This document shows, in pieces, positions 46,441 to 57,258 of a DNA stretch of 64,000 nt (within the stretch, counting starts at the first letter, position 1; every line of letters starts with the position of its first letter). The position numbers and the translations under genes were made by a program. The stretch is from Gautieria morchelliformis (lineage: Eukaryota; Basidiomycota; Agaricomycetes; Gomphales; Gomphaceae): positions 124,001 through 188,000 of the forward strand of contig WHVA01000130.1 in NCBI GenBank assembly GCA_015179125.1. Direction: 5' to 3'. Below the pieces are notes generated by a model that saw only the letters and a program-made list of their open reading frames with translations, did no database searches and was not told the DNA's origin.

Positions 46441-46657
46441 GACATAAGATAGGAGCTGTACCTACCGTCTTACATAGGGTGTTGCCCCAAAAGACGTAAA
46501 ATCTGGATTAAAAAAAATATTTTTGCATACGTAGCATGTGCGTGCATATTGGTCTAGAATTGTACAGCATTCACCGGTAGTTTTAAGGTGAATCTTATAT
46601 TAAATAAATCGAATTCCGGTGTGCCCGAGAGGCGGTTCTAGGTAGCGTAAACACTTC

Positions 46658-46848
46658 GGAAACATTGAATTTCCTCTTCCATGGAACTAAATATTGAATA
46701 AAATTTTGCCAGTTGCGAAATTCTATAGAAACACTGATTTCCACAAAGTTTAGTCAAATATTCAGGAAACTAACATTTTAATAGAATTTCCAAACTGAGG
46801 AAACTTTACTAAATATTTAGTTTCATAGAGGAGGAAATTCAACATTCC
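46658..46848. repeat. AT-rich fold-back (inverted repeat) element
   Basis: Two arms of about 75 nt, from GGAAACATTGAATTTCCTC and ending in GAGGAAATTCAACATTCC, pair with moderate mismatch around a ~35-nt centre. Reads like a small MITE or hairpin-forming repeat. Further TTTCC/GGAAA motifs continue to ~46990. Confidence 0.7.
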
Positions 46849-47049
46849 ATGGATGTTTTTTGAAGAATATCCCTGAAGTTGAAAAACTCTGACAAAACAT
46901 TAAATTTTCATCCAATTTCCTGAACTGGGAAATTTTGAAGAAATGTGGAATCTCCTTAGGATTTCCAGTAGATTTCCAAAGCCAAGAAATTCTGCCATGC
47001 CTCCAGTGTAATAGAAACAGTGACTTCGACATGATATGGGTGCTAATAG

Positions 47050-47590
47050 ACCATTTACACCCGTTTGCAGTACCTAAGGCGCGCGTCGGATTTGCTTCTG
47101 TTTTAGCGCGCAAACTTCGAACAACGATATCTTGCTTGATATCGCTCCGATTCGCTTGAAATTTCATATCTGAAGCTATGTGGACCATAGCTAGGGCATA
47201 GAACTAAAAGATCCAAATAAAACAAGCATTTTTTATTTTGCATTTTGGGTGCTGAGGGCAAGCTTAGCTTACTGTATGTAGTTCAATGCAGGTTTTAATT
47301 TTGTTTGCTACTTTGTACTAATGGTGAGAACCCACTACAGGAGAATCTCCAGAAGAGGGTGTCATAGGATTGGAGAGGAAGGGCTTAGCTTCTTCTGACA
47401 TTGGATCAGTGAGATCTGATGGTAGGCGTTCATTCTCGATGTCGGATTTCCTCCTGTGTAGCATAAGCCCCGAAATCTTTGATCCCTTCCGCACCGAGTG
47501 CCAATGCACCATAAGGCAACTTCGCCGATCCTGACACGTTCTTGAGCTCGGAAACCGTGGGGGCGCACGCATATGCGGTGGGGTGAGGGG
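47050..47590 (-). other. Duplicated block, copy 1 (partner at 55435-57176)
   Basis: Read on the minus strand this stretch matches 55435-55565 plus 56808-57176 almost base for base: frame text [20 protein letters not shown], the [18 protein letters not shown] stretch, the ATAAAAAATGCTTGTTTTAT run, and AGTTTGCGCGC. Similarity stops after GGGTGTAA. Here the CCTACC junction is uninterrupted, giving the empty site for the LTR in copy 2. Confidence 0.85.
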
Positions 47591-48475
47591 CGCAGAGGTG
47601 CTGGGGTGGGCAAGCTGGTGTAGGAGGATGGGGTGGTGGGGGAGCGGGCGGCGGTGGGTGCGGGTGCAGGTGCAGGTGCAGGTGCAGGTGCGGGTGTGGG
47701 TGCAGGTGCAGGTGCGGGTGCGGGTGTGGGTGCAGGTGCGGGTGCGGGTGCAGGTACGGGCGCAGGTGCAGGTGCGGGTGCAAGTACGGGTGCAGATGCG
47801 GGTGCAGGTGCGGGTGCAGGTACGGGTGCGAGTGCAGGGACGGGTTGGGCGGCAACACGAAGGACGCGGGGGCGGAGGTGGGCGAGCTGGTGTAGGAGGA
47901 CGGGGTGGTGGGGAAGCGGGCGGTGGCGGGTGCGGGTGCGGGTGCGGGTGCGGGTGCGGGTGCGGGTGCAGGTGTGGGTGCGGGTGCGGGTGCGGGTGCG
48001 GGTGCAGGTACGGGTGCAGATGCAGGTGCAGATGCAGGTGCAGGTGCGGGTGCAGGTGCGGGTGCGGGTGCAGGGACGGGTTGGGCGGCGACGCGAAGGA
48101 CGCGGGGGTGGAGGTGGGCGAGCTGGTGTAGGAGGACGGGGTGGTGGGGAAGCGGGCGGCGGCGGGTGCGGGTGCAGGTGCGGGTGCAGGTGTTGGTGCA
48201 GGTACGGGCGCAGGTGCGGGGACGGGTTGGGCGACGACGCGAAGGACGCGGGGGGCGCACGCGTACGCAGCGGGGTGAGGGGCGCGGAGGTGCTGGGGTG
48301 GGCGAGCTGGTGCAGGAGGACGGGGTGGTGGGGGAATGGGCAGCGGCGGGTGCGGGTGCAGGTACGCGTGCCCTGGGACACAAATGTGCCTGGGCCGTGG
48401 CGCTCTGCGGGAGTCGAGTGGCCAGACACCCTGGTATGAGGAATACGGGCCGGGATACTCACGGAAGTTGGCCAC
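47318..48475 (-). CDS. Low-complexity Pro/Ala/His-rich ORF, doubtful
   Basis: The minus strand is open for 385 codons through a GC-rich hexamer array; two other minus frames are also open for 317-366 codons. After the array one frame ends in [20 protein letters not shown] and [10 protein letters not shown], another in [20 protein letters not shown], both shared with copy 2. I cannot tell which frame, if any, is translated. Confidence 0.3.
   Translation of the reverse strand: MANFREYPGPYSSYQGVWPLDSRRAPRPRHICVPGHAYLHPHPPLPIPPPPRPPAPARPPQHLRAPHPAAYACAPRVLRVVAQPVPAPAPVPAPTPAPAPAPAPAAARFPTTPSSYTSSPTSTPASFASPPNPSLHPHPHLHPHLHLHLHLHLHPYLHPHPHPHPHPHLHPHPHPHPHPHPHPPPPASPPPRPPTPARPPPPPRPSCCRPTRPCTRTRTCTRTCTRICTRTCTRTCTCARTCTRTRTCTHTRTRTCTCTHTRTCTCTCTCTRTHRRPLPHHPILLHQLAHPSTSAPLTPPHMRAPPRFPSSRTCQDRRSCLMVHWHSVRKGSKISGLMLHRRKSDIENERLPSDLTDPMSEEAKPFLSNPMTPSSGDSPVVGSHH
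47640..48370. repeat. GC-rich hexamer array GGTGCR in ~240-bp higher-order units
   Basis: Runs of GGTGCG/GGTGCA are arranged in three to four larger units, each containing a GTGTAGGAGGACGGGGTGGT-type spacer. Period six means all frames on both strands stay open. A short related array with the same spacer occurs at 55245-55400. Confidence 0.9.
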
Positions 48476-48727
48476 TGGGGTTATGGGGGAGTTGACAGGG
48501 AGCTGCTGGTACTTGACGGCGAGCCTGTGGAGCTAAGCGAAAAGGCGCGATTGAAGAACAGGGTCAGCGGATGCTTCGAAGCCCGGGGCAAGTTCATATG
48601 GAAGACGAGTGCCGAACCAAGAGAGGCTGAAGTGTCTGTGGTGCGTGGTGTTGTCGATGGTGCAGCGCGGCAAGCCGCCTATTATGAATCGGCATAACCC
48701 GACCAAGTTCGACTTGCCTTACCAACA

Positions 48728-50410
48728 ATGGGAAATAACAAAAATAAAAGACAGCCCACCAAGTCAACACGAGCAACGAAAAAGGTCAAAGAACCTCCAG
48801 AGGAACTGTTACCTGACATAGCGGGAATTCAGGGCAAAGGTCGGTTTATATATAATGATGCTATTTCAAGCTCACCAGTTATTTAGAATCTGTTCAAACT
48901 ACTAGCACTTTTCGACCGCAACGTCAGGCGGCAAAAAAAGTAACTTTTGAAGACTTAGAATCTGAGTCAGGGTCTTCATATGAGGAAGAGACCCAGCCGG
49001 CTCAAAGTGCATCCGAGTCTGAAGCCGAGCCCAACGACCCTAATCGAGACTCAGAATCTGAAGAGTTAGTAGAGGTGGCAGTTCCCAAACAGGTAAAGGA
49101 TATTGATGAACCTGGTATGCCATCATATTTTTCATTTATAATTTGATGCTCATTTCACAGCCTAGTAATTATCTTGCGTGTTCCAGACGGCACTGAAGCC
49201 GAAGGGTTTGTTGAGCGTGTGAAGCTTCCTGCCAATGTCAGTTACAAGAAGGTCGAGGAACGTATCTTCAAAGCGATAGGGTGCTATCAAACAGTGAAAA
49301 AGATGCCGCACCTAGCTTACCGGCTCAAAGGTGTGTGAGATAAGCACCTTTTGAAACTGGCAAAAGAAGAGGACTGGGACAACCTCAAGGATGATGTGAA
49401 GGGCGCTCAGGCAAGGAAGAAAAAGGGCGATGCCAGTGGCGTGGAAGTAGACATCATTCTGGATGAAAGTGTATGTGTGCGTGTGACTTCGCATGGCAGC
49501 CGCATCTGATATTATAAGAATTATAGTACATCGCATCGCTTCGGCATACACTTTCCAGGAAAAGGGACAAAACTGTGACAAATGCAGCTGGCAGGGGCAA
49601 AAAGAAGAAAGCTTGTATTCAGGACTTGAACGCCGATTCTGACACTGAAGGATCTGAGATCGAAGAGCATGGCCTACCGACAAAACGGGAAAGGGATTTC
49701 ATGGAGGCGTTGAAGGCAGAGTATTCAAACTGTGGCAAACCGGCATGTGCTTCAAAAGTCTGCAAACTGAATAAGAACGGAGAGCACACGCATTTATCAT
49801 GGTGCCAACTCCAGTCCTGGGTAACAGCCTTGGTGAGTACAACCTTTGCATTTATATGTATTACTCGCTGCTAATAATGTGAATTTAGGTTTCTAACATT
49901 CACGGGGTCACTCTGAAAGTTCCTCCAAACAACGCTCACTTCGAAGATTTCCATTATCGCAAAGACTCCATTCAAAAAGAGAAGACCGATGAAGGGTCAA
50001 CGGCGAACCTGCCCGGCGCTGCATTGGGTCTTCAAGGATCATTTCCTATGATGATGTTCCCACCAATTGACTATCGAATGTTTGCTCAGAACATGGTCCT
50101 GAACCGCCCTGTTACTCCAGTCAATCCTGACAAGAGACCGGAACAGCTGACCCCTGCGGCTCCCGGTGACATTGCTTACCCAAGCATCGAAGAGTTTCTT
50201 GACGATGTCCGTAATTGGCCTGAGGCTAGGGGGCGGAACATTGACGAATTCAAAGGTAAATTTGAAGCAAACAATGTTTACTTCCTAAATGAACTGAAGG
50301 AGGTGACGGCTGATGTGCTCATGGCCAACATCGGGATGTCATGGGGTGACGCGAATTTTATCAAAGGAGCGGCTAGAAAGGCTATAAGGAAGCTTGCTAA
50401 GAAGGTGTGA
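48728..50410 (+). CDS. Acidic nuclear-type protein with C-terminal SAM-like domain, one in-frame TGA
   Basis: Exons 48728-48839, 48887-49114, 49187-49470, 49527-49832 and 49889-50410 join in frame to 483 codons. The N-terminus is basic (GNNKNKRQPTKSTRATKKVK), followed by an acidic Ser/Glu stretch, a module FVERVKLPANVSYKKVEERI, a Cys/His cluster (NCGKPACASKVC then GEHTHLSWCQLQSW) and a C-terminal SAM-like helix bundle (YPSIEEFLDDVRN to WGDANFIKGAARKA). TGA at 49336-49338 breaks exon 3; coding text (DKHLLKLAKEEDWDNLKDD) resumes directly after it. A CGA-to-TGA change or a 36-nt intron could explain it. Family unknown to me by name. Confidence 0.65.
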
Positions 50411-50718
50411 GAGGGAGGGAGGCAAGCAGAATTATGCCAGTAGGACACAATAATTAGATTTACTATATACATCAAAAAGAACAATTTAGAGAATTATGGA
50501 TATTTGAGATCGGCGGCCTTAGTACCATCTGAGGCAGCGCACGGCACATTATTGGTATTTAACCTTGAGGCCGCTACCACCAACACACCGCAAGAATGTA
50601 GATGGTTCACTTGTCACGTGACTTGTCCGCATGTTGACAACAGCTCTGCCTCTCAGACTCGCACAACATAGTCCTTTACTTGTTGTCTGCCTCTAATTCT
50701 CAATATTTGTTATTCCAG

Positions 50719-53003
50719 ATGCCATCAACGCCGCCCCAATCCCTCAAGCTTCCGTTGATGATGAGCACACCATATAGCGTCAGTTCCAGTAAATCTCATG
50801 AATCACACATTCGGACCCAGGATGATTTGAAAAAGCTGATGAAGGGCAAGTTCTCCGGTGCGATATTCGAGAGTAATTCTCTGCTTGAAGAGCGCTGTCG
50901 GGTGGATCAAAAAATTGTCGACACTGTCCTATCCAAACTGAAACCTGGCATGTTCTGGGACAGCCCAACCGACACTTTCAAGGAATGGCCCAGCTGCACT
51001 GGTCCAGAAAGCGCTCATTATGCGCCGTTGGAGTGGTTACTCAACCAGATTCTGTCCATCTCCTCCCAAAAGCTGCCGAATGGCAATATCCACCGAGGTC
51101 TTCAGTTTTACGTGTACGGTCGGGAAATGGCTGAAGGACTTGACACAGACTCCCCCCTAAAACCAGACCTTGTTGGTTGTCAGTCTGTTGGTGAGAGCCG
51201 AGGCTCGAAGCCAAAGCTCTCATGGAACGAGGCTGAATTTGCGTAGAGGTGAAGAATAACTGGCCGGGTTTGATCCTGCAGTCAAGCACGTACGCGCGCT
51301 GTATGTTCACACACCGATTGGATAGACTCTTCGTCACTGTTATCCATTTCAACAACGCAATGATGGGGGTGCGCTTCAGATTTTATTCTCGCATGGATCT
51401 GGTTGTTACACCGGAACTTGACCTCTCGAAGGAGGGAGGCTTTAAAGGATTTGTCCGTGGAGTGGTTGGGATTAATCTTGGACCGACACAAACCACGCTG
51501 GAATCGATACTACTTGTACCATCACAGACATTGCGATTCCTGAGAGGGGTATATTCAAGATTTCGAAAACACTTTGTGACCGATGTTGCGTTCGTGGACG
51601 AGCAACGCGTGTGTATCTTTTGGTCAAGAAGGGTGCGTTTTGACGTTTAGAGATCTGGGCCAGTAGTTAACAATTGGGTTTGAAGATGCAACTGCCACCG
51701 ATGGTTCTCCCGCTCACCCTTCGTCCACTCACCGGTATAACTTACGAAGTCACCAACCCCCGCGTTCTCAGCCTGGAAAAGAGACTGACGGTCGAGAACC
51801 CTTGAGGTTGAAGGGAGGCATATCTTTTCTCTTGCCAGACACTGTCATTCTGAAAGATTCATGGCCATTGAAAACCCATAACGAAGAAGGCACAATGTTT
51901 GGAGCGTTATCGGGTGGATTTGGACTGCCAGACATCCTCGTCTCATACCCTGTCGAGGACGGAATGGATAAGCTCATACCTGATGACGCAACGTATTGGC
52001 CCGTGTGTGCGCCAGAGCCATACGCCGGGGTTAGGCCTGACGAATGAATACATATGCAATCTGTTTTTGAGACCCGAGGGACGTCACTGCGAGCTGCACA
52101 AAGTCCTCGATTGCTCGTGCGTTGCATAGTGCACGCCATGTTGGGTATGTGAACGAAGAGGGCATCGGACATGATTTATCTATAATGGTGATTGACAGGG
52201 CATTTTGGGCTGTTTAAGAATGGCTGGTTGCACCGCGACGTAAGCGTCGGGAACGTCATGCTGATGGATGAAGCTGAGCGGCCGCCTGTGGCAGAGTACG
52301 TACCATCTTTCACATCAGTCCTTTCGTTTTTTTATGTTTGCTTCAGTTTTGCCGTGACTCGCGAAGTTACTAGATGTGTGGGATTCATATGCGATGGGGA
52401 CCAGGCGATTCATTGGATGGATCAGAAGCGGGAATTAGCAAAGCATCGCTCGGTGGGTCTTTAGTTGTTGTGTGCGGCTTGTGATTTACATGGTTCTAGG
52501 GTACGCTGCCTTTCATGTCTCAGGCGCTGATTGTTGCTTGGGACTCTGGAACGCAAGTTGTGCACCAAGTAATTGATGACCTGGAGTCGTTCATATGGGT
52601 TTTATTTTGGTCGATTCTGGAGATTCTGGAGACCAAGGGGGCACTCGCGCGACTAGAACAGAATTACCGTCAAACGATGCTCTCCGACGAGTTACCTGTG
52701 TTACAAGCTAGGGGAAGTTTCCTTGATAGGTTAAAGCAACAGGATGCCACGCAAAACTTCTCCACAGGCTTGAAGCCATTCTCCAAACTCTTGATTCAAT
52801 GGTTAACACTTTCTCGGGAGACTGCTCTGGAATGGCTGACACCAGACTTCGTTAAGGTGAACGCCGATGAGTACACTTTACAGGCCACCAAGCCATACAG
52901 GCAGTATGTAACGATTGGGCTTGAATCTCTTTCAGACCTGCCAGAGAGTTGGGATTATGTTAATGAGGGGGAAATGACAGGTGAAGAGAGAGGATGGGTG
53001 TAA
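50719..53003 (+). pseudogene. FunK1-type (fungal-specific) protein kinase, decayed
   Basis: The N-terminus is classic FunK1: STPYSVSSSKSHESHIRTQD, LMKGKFSGAIFESNSLLEER, LPNGNIHRGLQFYVYGREM and PLKPDLVG. Near 51244 one base is missing (GCGTAGAGGTG where a Val-Glu-Val codon run is expected), giving TAG and a frame change into VKNNWPGLILQSSTYARCMF. Further breaks lie at ~51640-51670 and ~52045. The catalytic loop WLHRDVSVGNVML (~52225) survives, as do GFICDGDQAIHWMDQKREL and the long C-terminal lobe (DDLESFIWVLFWSILEI to ESWDYVNEGEMT). FunK1 kinases are expanded in agaricomycetes; roles are largely unknown. It starts ~300 bp after the SAM-like gene. Confidence 0.9.
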
Positions 53004-53408
53004 GGGAGTTACACTCCCTGCACGGTGATTTCAGAGTCAGCGATGTCCACAAACACCCACAGATCATCGGCTTAGTGCCACCCCATTGTTCTGGCTCGGC
53101 CATTGTTCTATTTCGCTATAAAGCCCTTGTAAATAGTTTACAAGAATTAGATAGAGTTTTACCCTCCCTCTCATTAGGTCTTGCGTCTGCACCTGCGGCA
53201 CAAGCTCTTCTTACATGAGCTGGGAAAGACCGCATGTAACGCATGACATATAATATTATGAGATCCTGTAGCCACTGTAGGAAGACGGGCACTTACAATG
53301 AGTAGTTTTTGCACTACTAAGTGTTGTTTACCAATATCATCCATCACATTGCAGATAATTTTCAACATTCTGACAACAAAAAAATTACATTACAGTAGTA
53401 CAACTGCA
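53004..53408. other. Unassigned
   Basis: Gap between the FunK1 pseudogene and the transposase stop. May contain one terminal repeat of the Tc1/mariner relic, but no inverted partner was found. Confidence 0.35.
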
Positions 53409-54618
53409 CTACAGATAGCCACAGTCCTTCATCCACCCTCGCGCATGTCTGCGTGTAATCCGATCCAGTGCCTCGTAGAGAAACATGAATAGCTCAGCCC
53501 TCTCCTTACTTGCAACACATGCACGGAACTCGGCACCATGACATCTGAGGTGAGCTTTGATGAAGGAGAATGATTCTTCGATCAGGTTGAGATCGGGCGA
53601 GTACGGCGGAAGATACATCAGTTTGATTCCTCTGCAAATGCAAGATTAGACACTAGTGAAAACAGTTTATAATGGTAAAAACGTTTGGGCACATAAGAGT
53701 GAGACCTCAGGTATGTGGTGAATGGTGCAGTTATCCATAACAAGAACGCTCTGTGGTGCCAGGTAAGGGTTCATTACCTCTAAAAGGCCCTTCAGAAACC
53801 CAAGGAACTCTGGACCATCGTATGCCCCTAATTTGATATGGCTATAGATGATTCCATCTTGTGAGAGCGCCGGAAGGATTGAAAATCTGAGTGGATATTA
53901 GTGATACAATAATGGAGGCCCATGCACAAATCGTTACCTTTCGCCCCTTTGGAAACGTGCTCACACTCGAGGCCTACATCCCTTGTAAGCCCATCCATCC
54001 CATTAGTCTATACGTTGTGCGAAGGTCAATTGCGCTTTCATCTGTGAAAACCAAACGGTCCGGTGGTTCACTACCAATACGAAACTGGAAAGCAGTCTGC
54101 GAGGCTTCACAGCGCTCTGCGGCTGCCCATGAAAGCTGGATTGGAGACAAATATAAAGGTTGTCATTCTTCGAGGATTTAATGACTCACTTTCTTTCTTT
54201 GCAAGCCAAGATGTCGAAGCGTCCTCCAGACAGTTGATATACTTACTAAAATACCATGCTGCACCTCTAGCTCTTTGACAAGCTCATCGAGGTAAAGATC
54301 AGGCGAGCATTCAAGAAGCGCAAGAAGAAACTGTTATAAAATAAAATAAGCTACAGCTAAACACAGACATGAATTACTTACTTCACTCTGAGCTGAGGTC
54401 ATTTTTGACCCATGAGATAGCCGCTTTGGCTCTGCCACGACGTCTCCAACATCCCGCCAGAGTTTGATTGTGCGTTGAACTACACGTAGTGACATATCGA
54501 GGTCAATTGCAATATCGGTTGATTTCTTTTTGAGCTTGAATTTTTGGTGTATAATGCGATCCCGCAGATCCTTGCTGTACATGTGATGAACAGGTTTAGG
54601 GTTGCCAGGGCGAGGCAT
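53409..54618 (-). pseudogene. Tc1/mariner-like DDE transposase, multi-exon, frameshifted
   Basis: Exon 1 (54618-54382) codes an HTH region (MPRPGNPKPVHHMYSKDLRD, DLDMSLRVVQRTIKLWRD). Exon 2 is 54330-54190 (LDELVKELEVQHGIL, STVWRTLRHLGLQRKK). Exon 3 starts at 54135 (LSWAAAERCE, FTDESAID with the first Asp). Exon 4 starts at 53886 (LPALSQDGIIYSHIKLG, VLVMDNCTIHH with the second Asp) and the last exon gives LMYLPPYSPDLNLIEESFSF with the final acidic residue. In exon 3 a local duplication (GGATGGATGGG) and a TAG disrupt RLMGW...STFPKGRK, so the copy is probably dead. Confidence 0.85.
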
Positions 54619-54903
54619 ATGAGCGATGGTGTGGGTAGTACATACAAGGCGAACAGAAGTTCCCGAAACACACACCCTGACCAAGAATTCTATGACATGA
54701 ATCATGCAACAGCATTTGCACCCTTACTCCCAATGCTGAACCCCAACTCAAGTGTAATTTTCAGGTGTCGAATGGCCACTATCCCGTTTTATTGGTGAGT
54801 TTGCTACTTATGCTTACTTTACATCCTTGCTGAAAGGGCTGTCACGTGTCCCAACTACAAGTCCACCATTGTGACTTGAAGCGCCCCTTCTACTCGTACA
54901 AGC

Positions 54904-55560
54904 ATGAGCAGTTCCTTCCTGTCGTCCACCCGCACCCCAACCGACCGCGGCTCCATCACTCCTACCGTCAACACCCTCACGATGACCACCGCCACGTCCC
55001 GTGCCTCCACGCGCTACTGCAACACCAACCGTGGCGACGCCCTCGCACGCCTCGAGGGCCGCCAGCCCAGTCGTGTCACGTCCGCGCTCCCGTCCCTCTA
55101 CCGGCTGCCGTTTGGGCCGGTATCCCCCATGTCCCCTGCGTGGAGTCCCCTGGGTGTCAAGGTGTGTTGACACCCCCGCACCCTGCTAACTGTATGCCCA
55201 GTCTCCTCACGATGAGCTCCGTGTTGTCCGTGCTGCAATCGCACCCGCACCTGCACCCGTACCTGCACCCGTACCTGCACCCGTACCTGCACCCGCACCC
55301 GCACCTGCACCTGCACCTGCACCCGCACCGGCCGCCGCCCGCTCCCCCACCACCTCGTCCTCCTACACCAGCTCGCCCACCCCAGCACCTCCGCGCCCCT
55401 CACCCCACCACATATGTGTGCACCCCTGCGGTTTCCGAGCTCAAGAACGTGTCAGGATCGGCGAAGTTGCCTTATGGTGCATTGGCACTCAGTGCGGAAG
55501 GGATCAAAGATTTCAGGGCTTATGCTACACAGGAGGAAATCCGACATCGAGAATGAACGC
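54904..55560 (+). CDS. Ser/Thr-rich protein leading into a PA-repeat tract, hypothetical
   Basis: Exon 1 (54904-55161) encodes 86 residues beginning MSSSFLSSTRTPTDRGSITP and including NRGDALARLEGRQPSRV and PSLYRLPFGPVSPMSP. A 40-nt intron (55162-55201) with a CTAAC branch motif leads to SPHDELRVVRAAIAPAPAPV and an Ala/Pro tract. Past the array the frame continues toward an LTR that starts at 55566, which supplies a stop. In another frame the post-array text ([14 protein letters not shown]) is the one shared with 47 kb. Function unknown; the 3' part is probably disrupted by the LTR. Confidence 0.4.
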
Positions 55561-57176
55561 CTACCTGTCAAGATTGGTTTTCAAGCGTTAATATCGTGTA
55601 TTAGTGAACACAGCGAATGCCCGAATAACTTGTGCGAATAAGTATGCCGTTCGGCGAATAGGTGAACCAATGAATGTTCACAAGGTAAGAGGGTTCGCCT
55701 AAACGGGGCTCGCCCTATCTACAGTCGTAGCGAAATAGCCCGTGGTTCTTGACGATGTAACGTGCAAGGTCTCACGGAAGGGCTGTCTAAGTCTCGACAA
55801 TCCCTTCGCCAACAGCACAGAAAATGGTTCGAAGGCTAAGGTAACGAAGATGAAGTATGAGAACTCACCAGTGATGCCTAAGTCCTTTGCTGGTCGAAGA
55901 TAGAAATCTCCAAGAGAAGGCTTAAGACAATGATCACAGTGAGGTCAAGTTTGCACAAGATGGACGACGTATGATAATTGAACTGGGGAATATACATGCG
56001 AATGTAAACTACTTATATCGAATGCTCGTAAGGTATCAGCGAATAGGAAAGAGGCCGTCACAAGTCAGGGTTAGATAGGGGTGCACAGCCATGATACAAC
56101 ATAGATGAAATAAACATACAATAGAATGTGAGAAGAGGGAGAACATGAAACGACAGAGAGTAAAGGTGGCGAAGGCACTTATGGACAAAACCATGTCTTG
56201 GGACCCGCATACATGCTACCCTGCACGGACTCTTAGTCTACTGGGTTGATTCCGCACGGCCTATGGAGGGGATGTCCTGCAAACATACTTTGATCATACG
56301 AACACCCAATGGGGTTGGATTTAAGATGATGGGGTTAATGATGAACCATCATGCCGGGTGAATGGTATTGATCGTTCTTGATGGTGTGCCTGCTGGCGAA
56401 TGATGCGAGCAGCGAATATCCATTCGGTGAACTGCAAGGAAGGGCGAACAGAGGCAACATAGGGGAGGAGAGGTCGAGGTGGAGGGCGAAGCCAAGCGAA
56501 CACTGAGGAGGAGTAGCGAAAGGGAAAATGGGGGTACCAAGGTGCAGGAAATGCACAGGTCATGACAACTCAACTATTAGAACACCATCAGAAGAGGGTC
56601 GAGCAGAGGAGGTGGTAGGCCCAGTGATGACTGCCGAGTCAGTCCCAGGACGTCGATCGTGCGTTTGAAGGCGCGGCTATGGTAGTTGGCGCGAACAGCA
56701 AGAGTTGGTTGCCGAACATAACAATGGTGATCGGAACGAACACGAAGGTGGGGTGAGAAAATAGGAGAACTGAACTTCTGAGTATGGGAGATAAACGCAT
56801 CATGACACTACCGTCAGATCTCACTGATCCAATGTCAGAAGAAGCTAAGCCCTTCCTCTCCAATCCTATGACACCCTCTTCTGGAGATTCTCCTGTAGTT
56901 GGTTCTCACCATGAGTACAAAGTAGCAAACAAAATTAAAACCTGCATTGAACTACATACAATAAGCTAAGCTTGCCCTCAGCACCCAAAACGCAAAATAA
57001 AAAATGCTTGTTTTATTTGGATTTTTTAGTTCTATGCCCTAGCTATGTCCACATAGCTTCAGATATGAAATTTCAAGCGAATCAGAGCGATATCAAGCAA
57101 GATATCATTGTTCGAAGTTTGCGCGCTAACACGGAAGCAAATCCAACGCACGCCTTAGGTACTGCAAACGGGTGTA
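55435..57176 (+). other. Duplicated block, copy 2, split by a solo LTR
   Basis: 55435-55565 and 56808-57176 correspond to the block at 47050-47590 in inverted orientation. Differences are mostly C-to-T or G-to-A at CpG (for example CGCATATGCGTGCGC there, CACATATGTGTGCAC here). The stop codon that ends GSHH at 47 kb is GAG here. Confidence 0.85.
55566..56807 (-). repeat. Solo LTR family 1, copy D, CTACC target-site duplication
   Basis: 1,242 bp, flanked by CTACC at 55561-55565 and 56808-56812. A pseudo-end (GGTCATGACA) at 56567 is followed by a further 240 bp ending CATCATGACA; only the longer form has matching flanks. The sister copy at 47 kb shows the unoccupied site. Confidence 0.93.
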
Positions 57177-57258
57177 ACCTCAATGGTGCACCTCACTCCA
57201 TCCAAACAATCCTATGGTGCAAAACAAATTACGGAACTGGTCTTTGACACTGTATACA

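Noticed and set aside
47583..48495. Plus-strand ORFs of 182-268 codons over the hexamer array
   Set aside because: Period-six repeats keep every frame open; the Gly-Ala, Val-Arg and Cys-Gly products have no non-repeat domain.
56561..56567. CATGACA at 56567 as the end of LTR copy D
   Set aside because: Flanks do not match there; the outer end at 56807 gives a perfect CTACC duplication.
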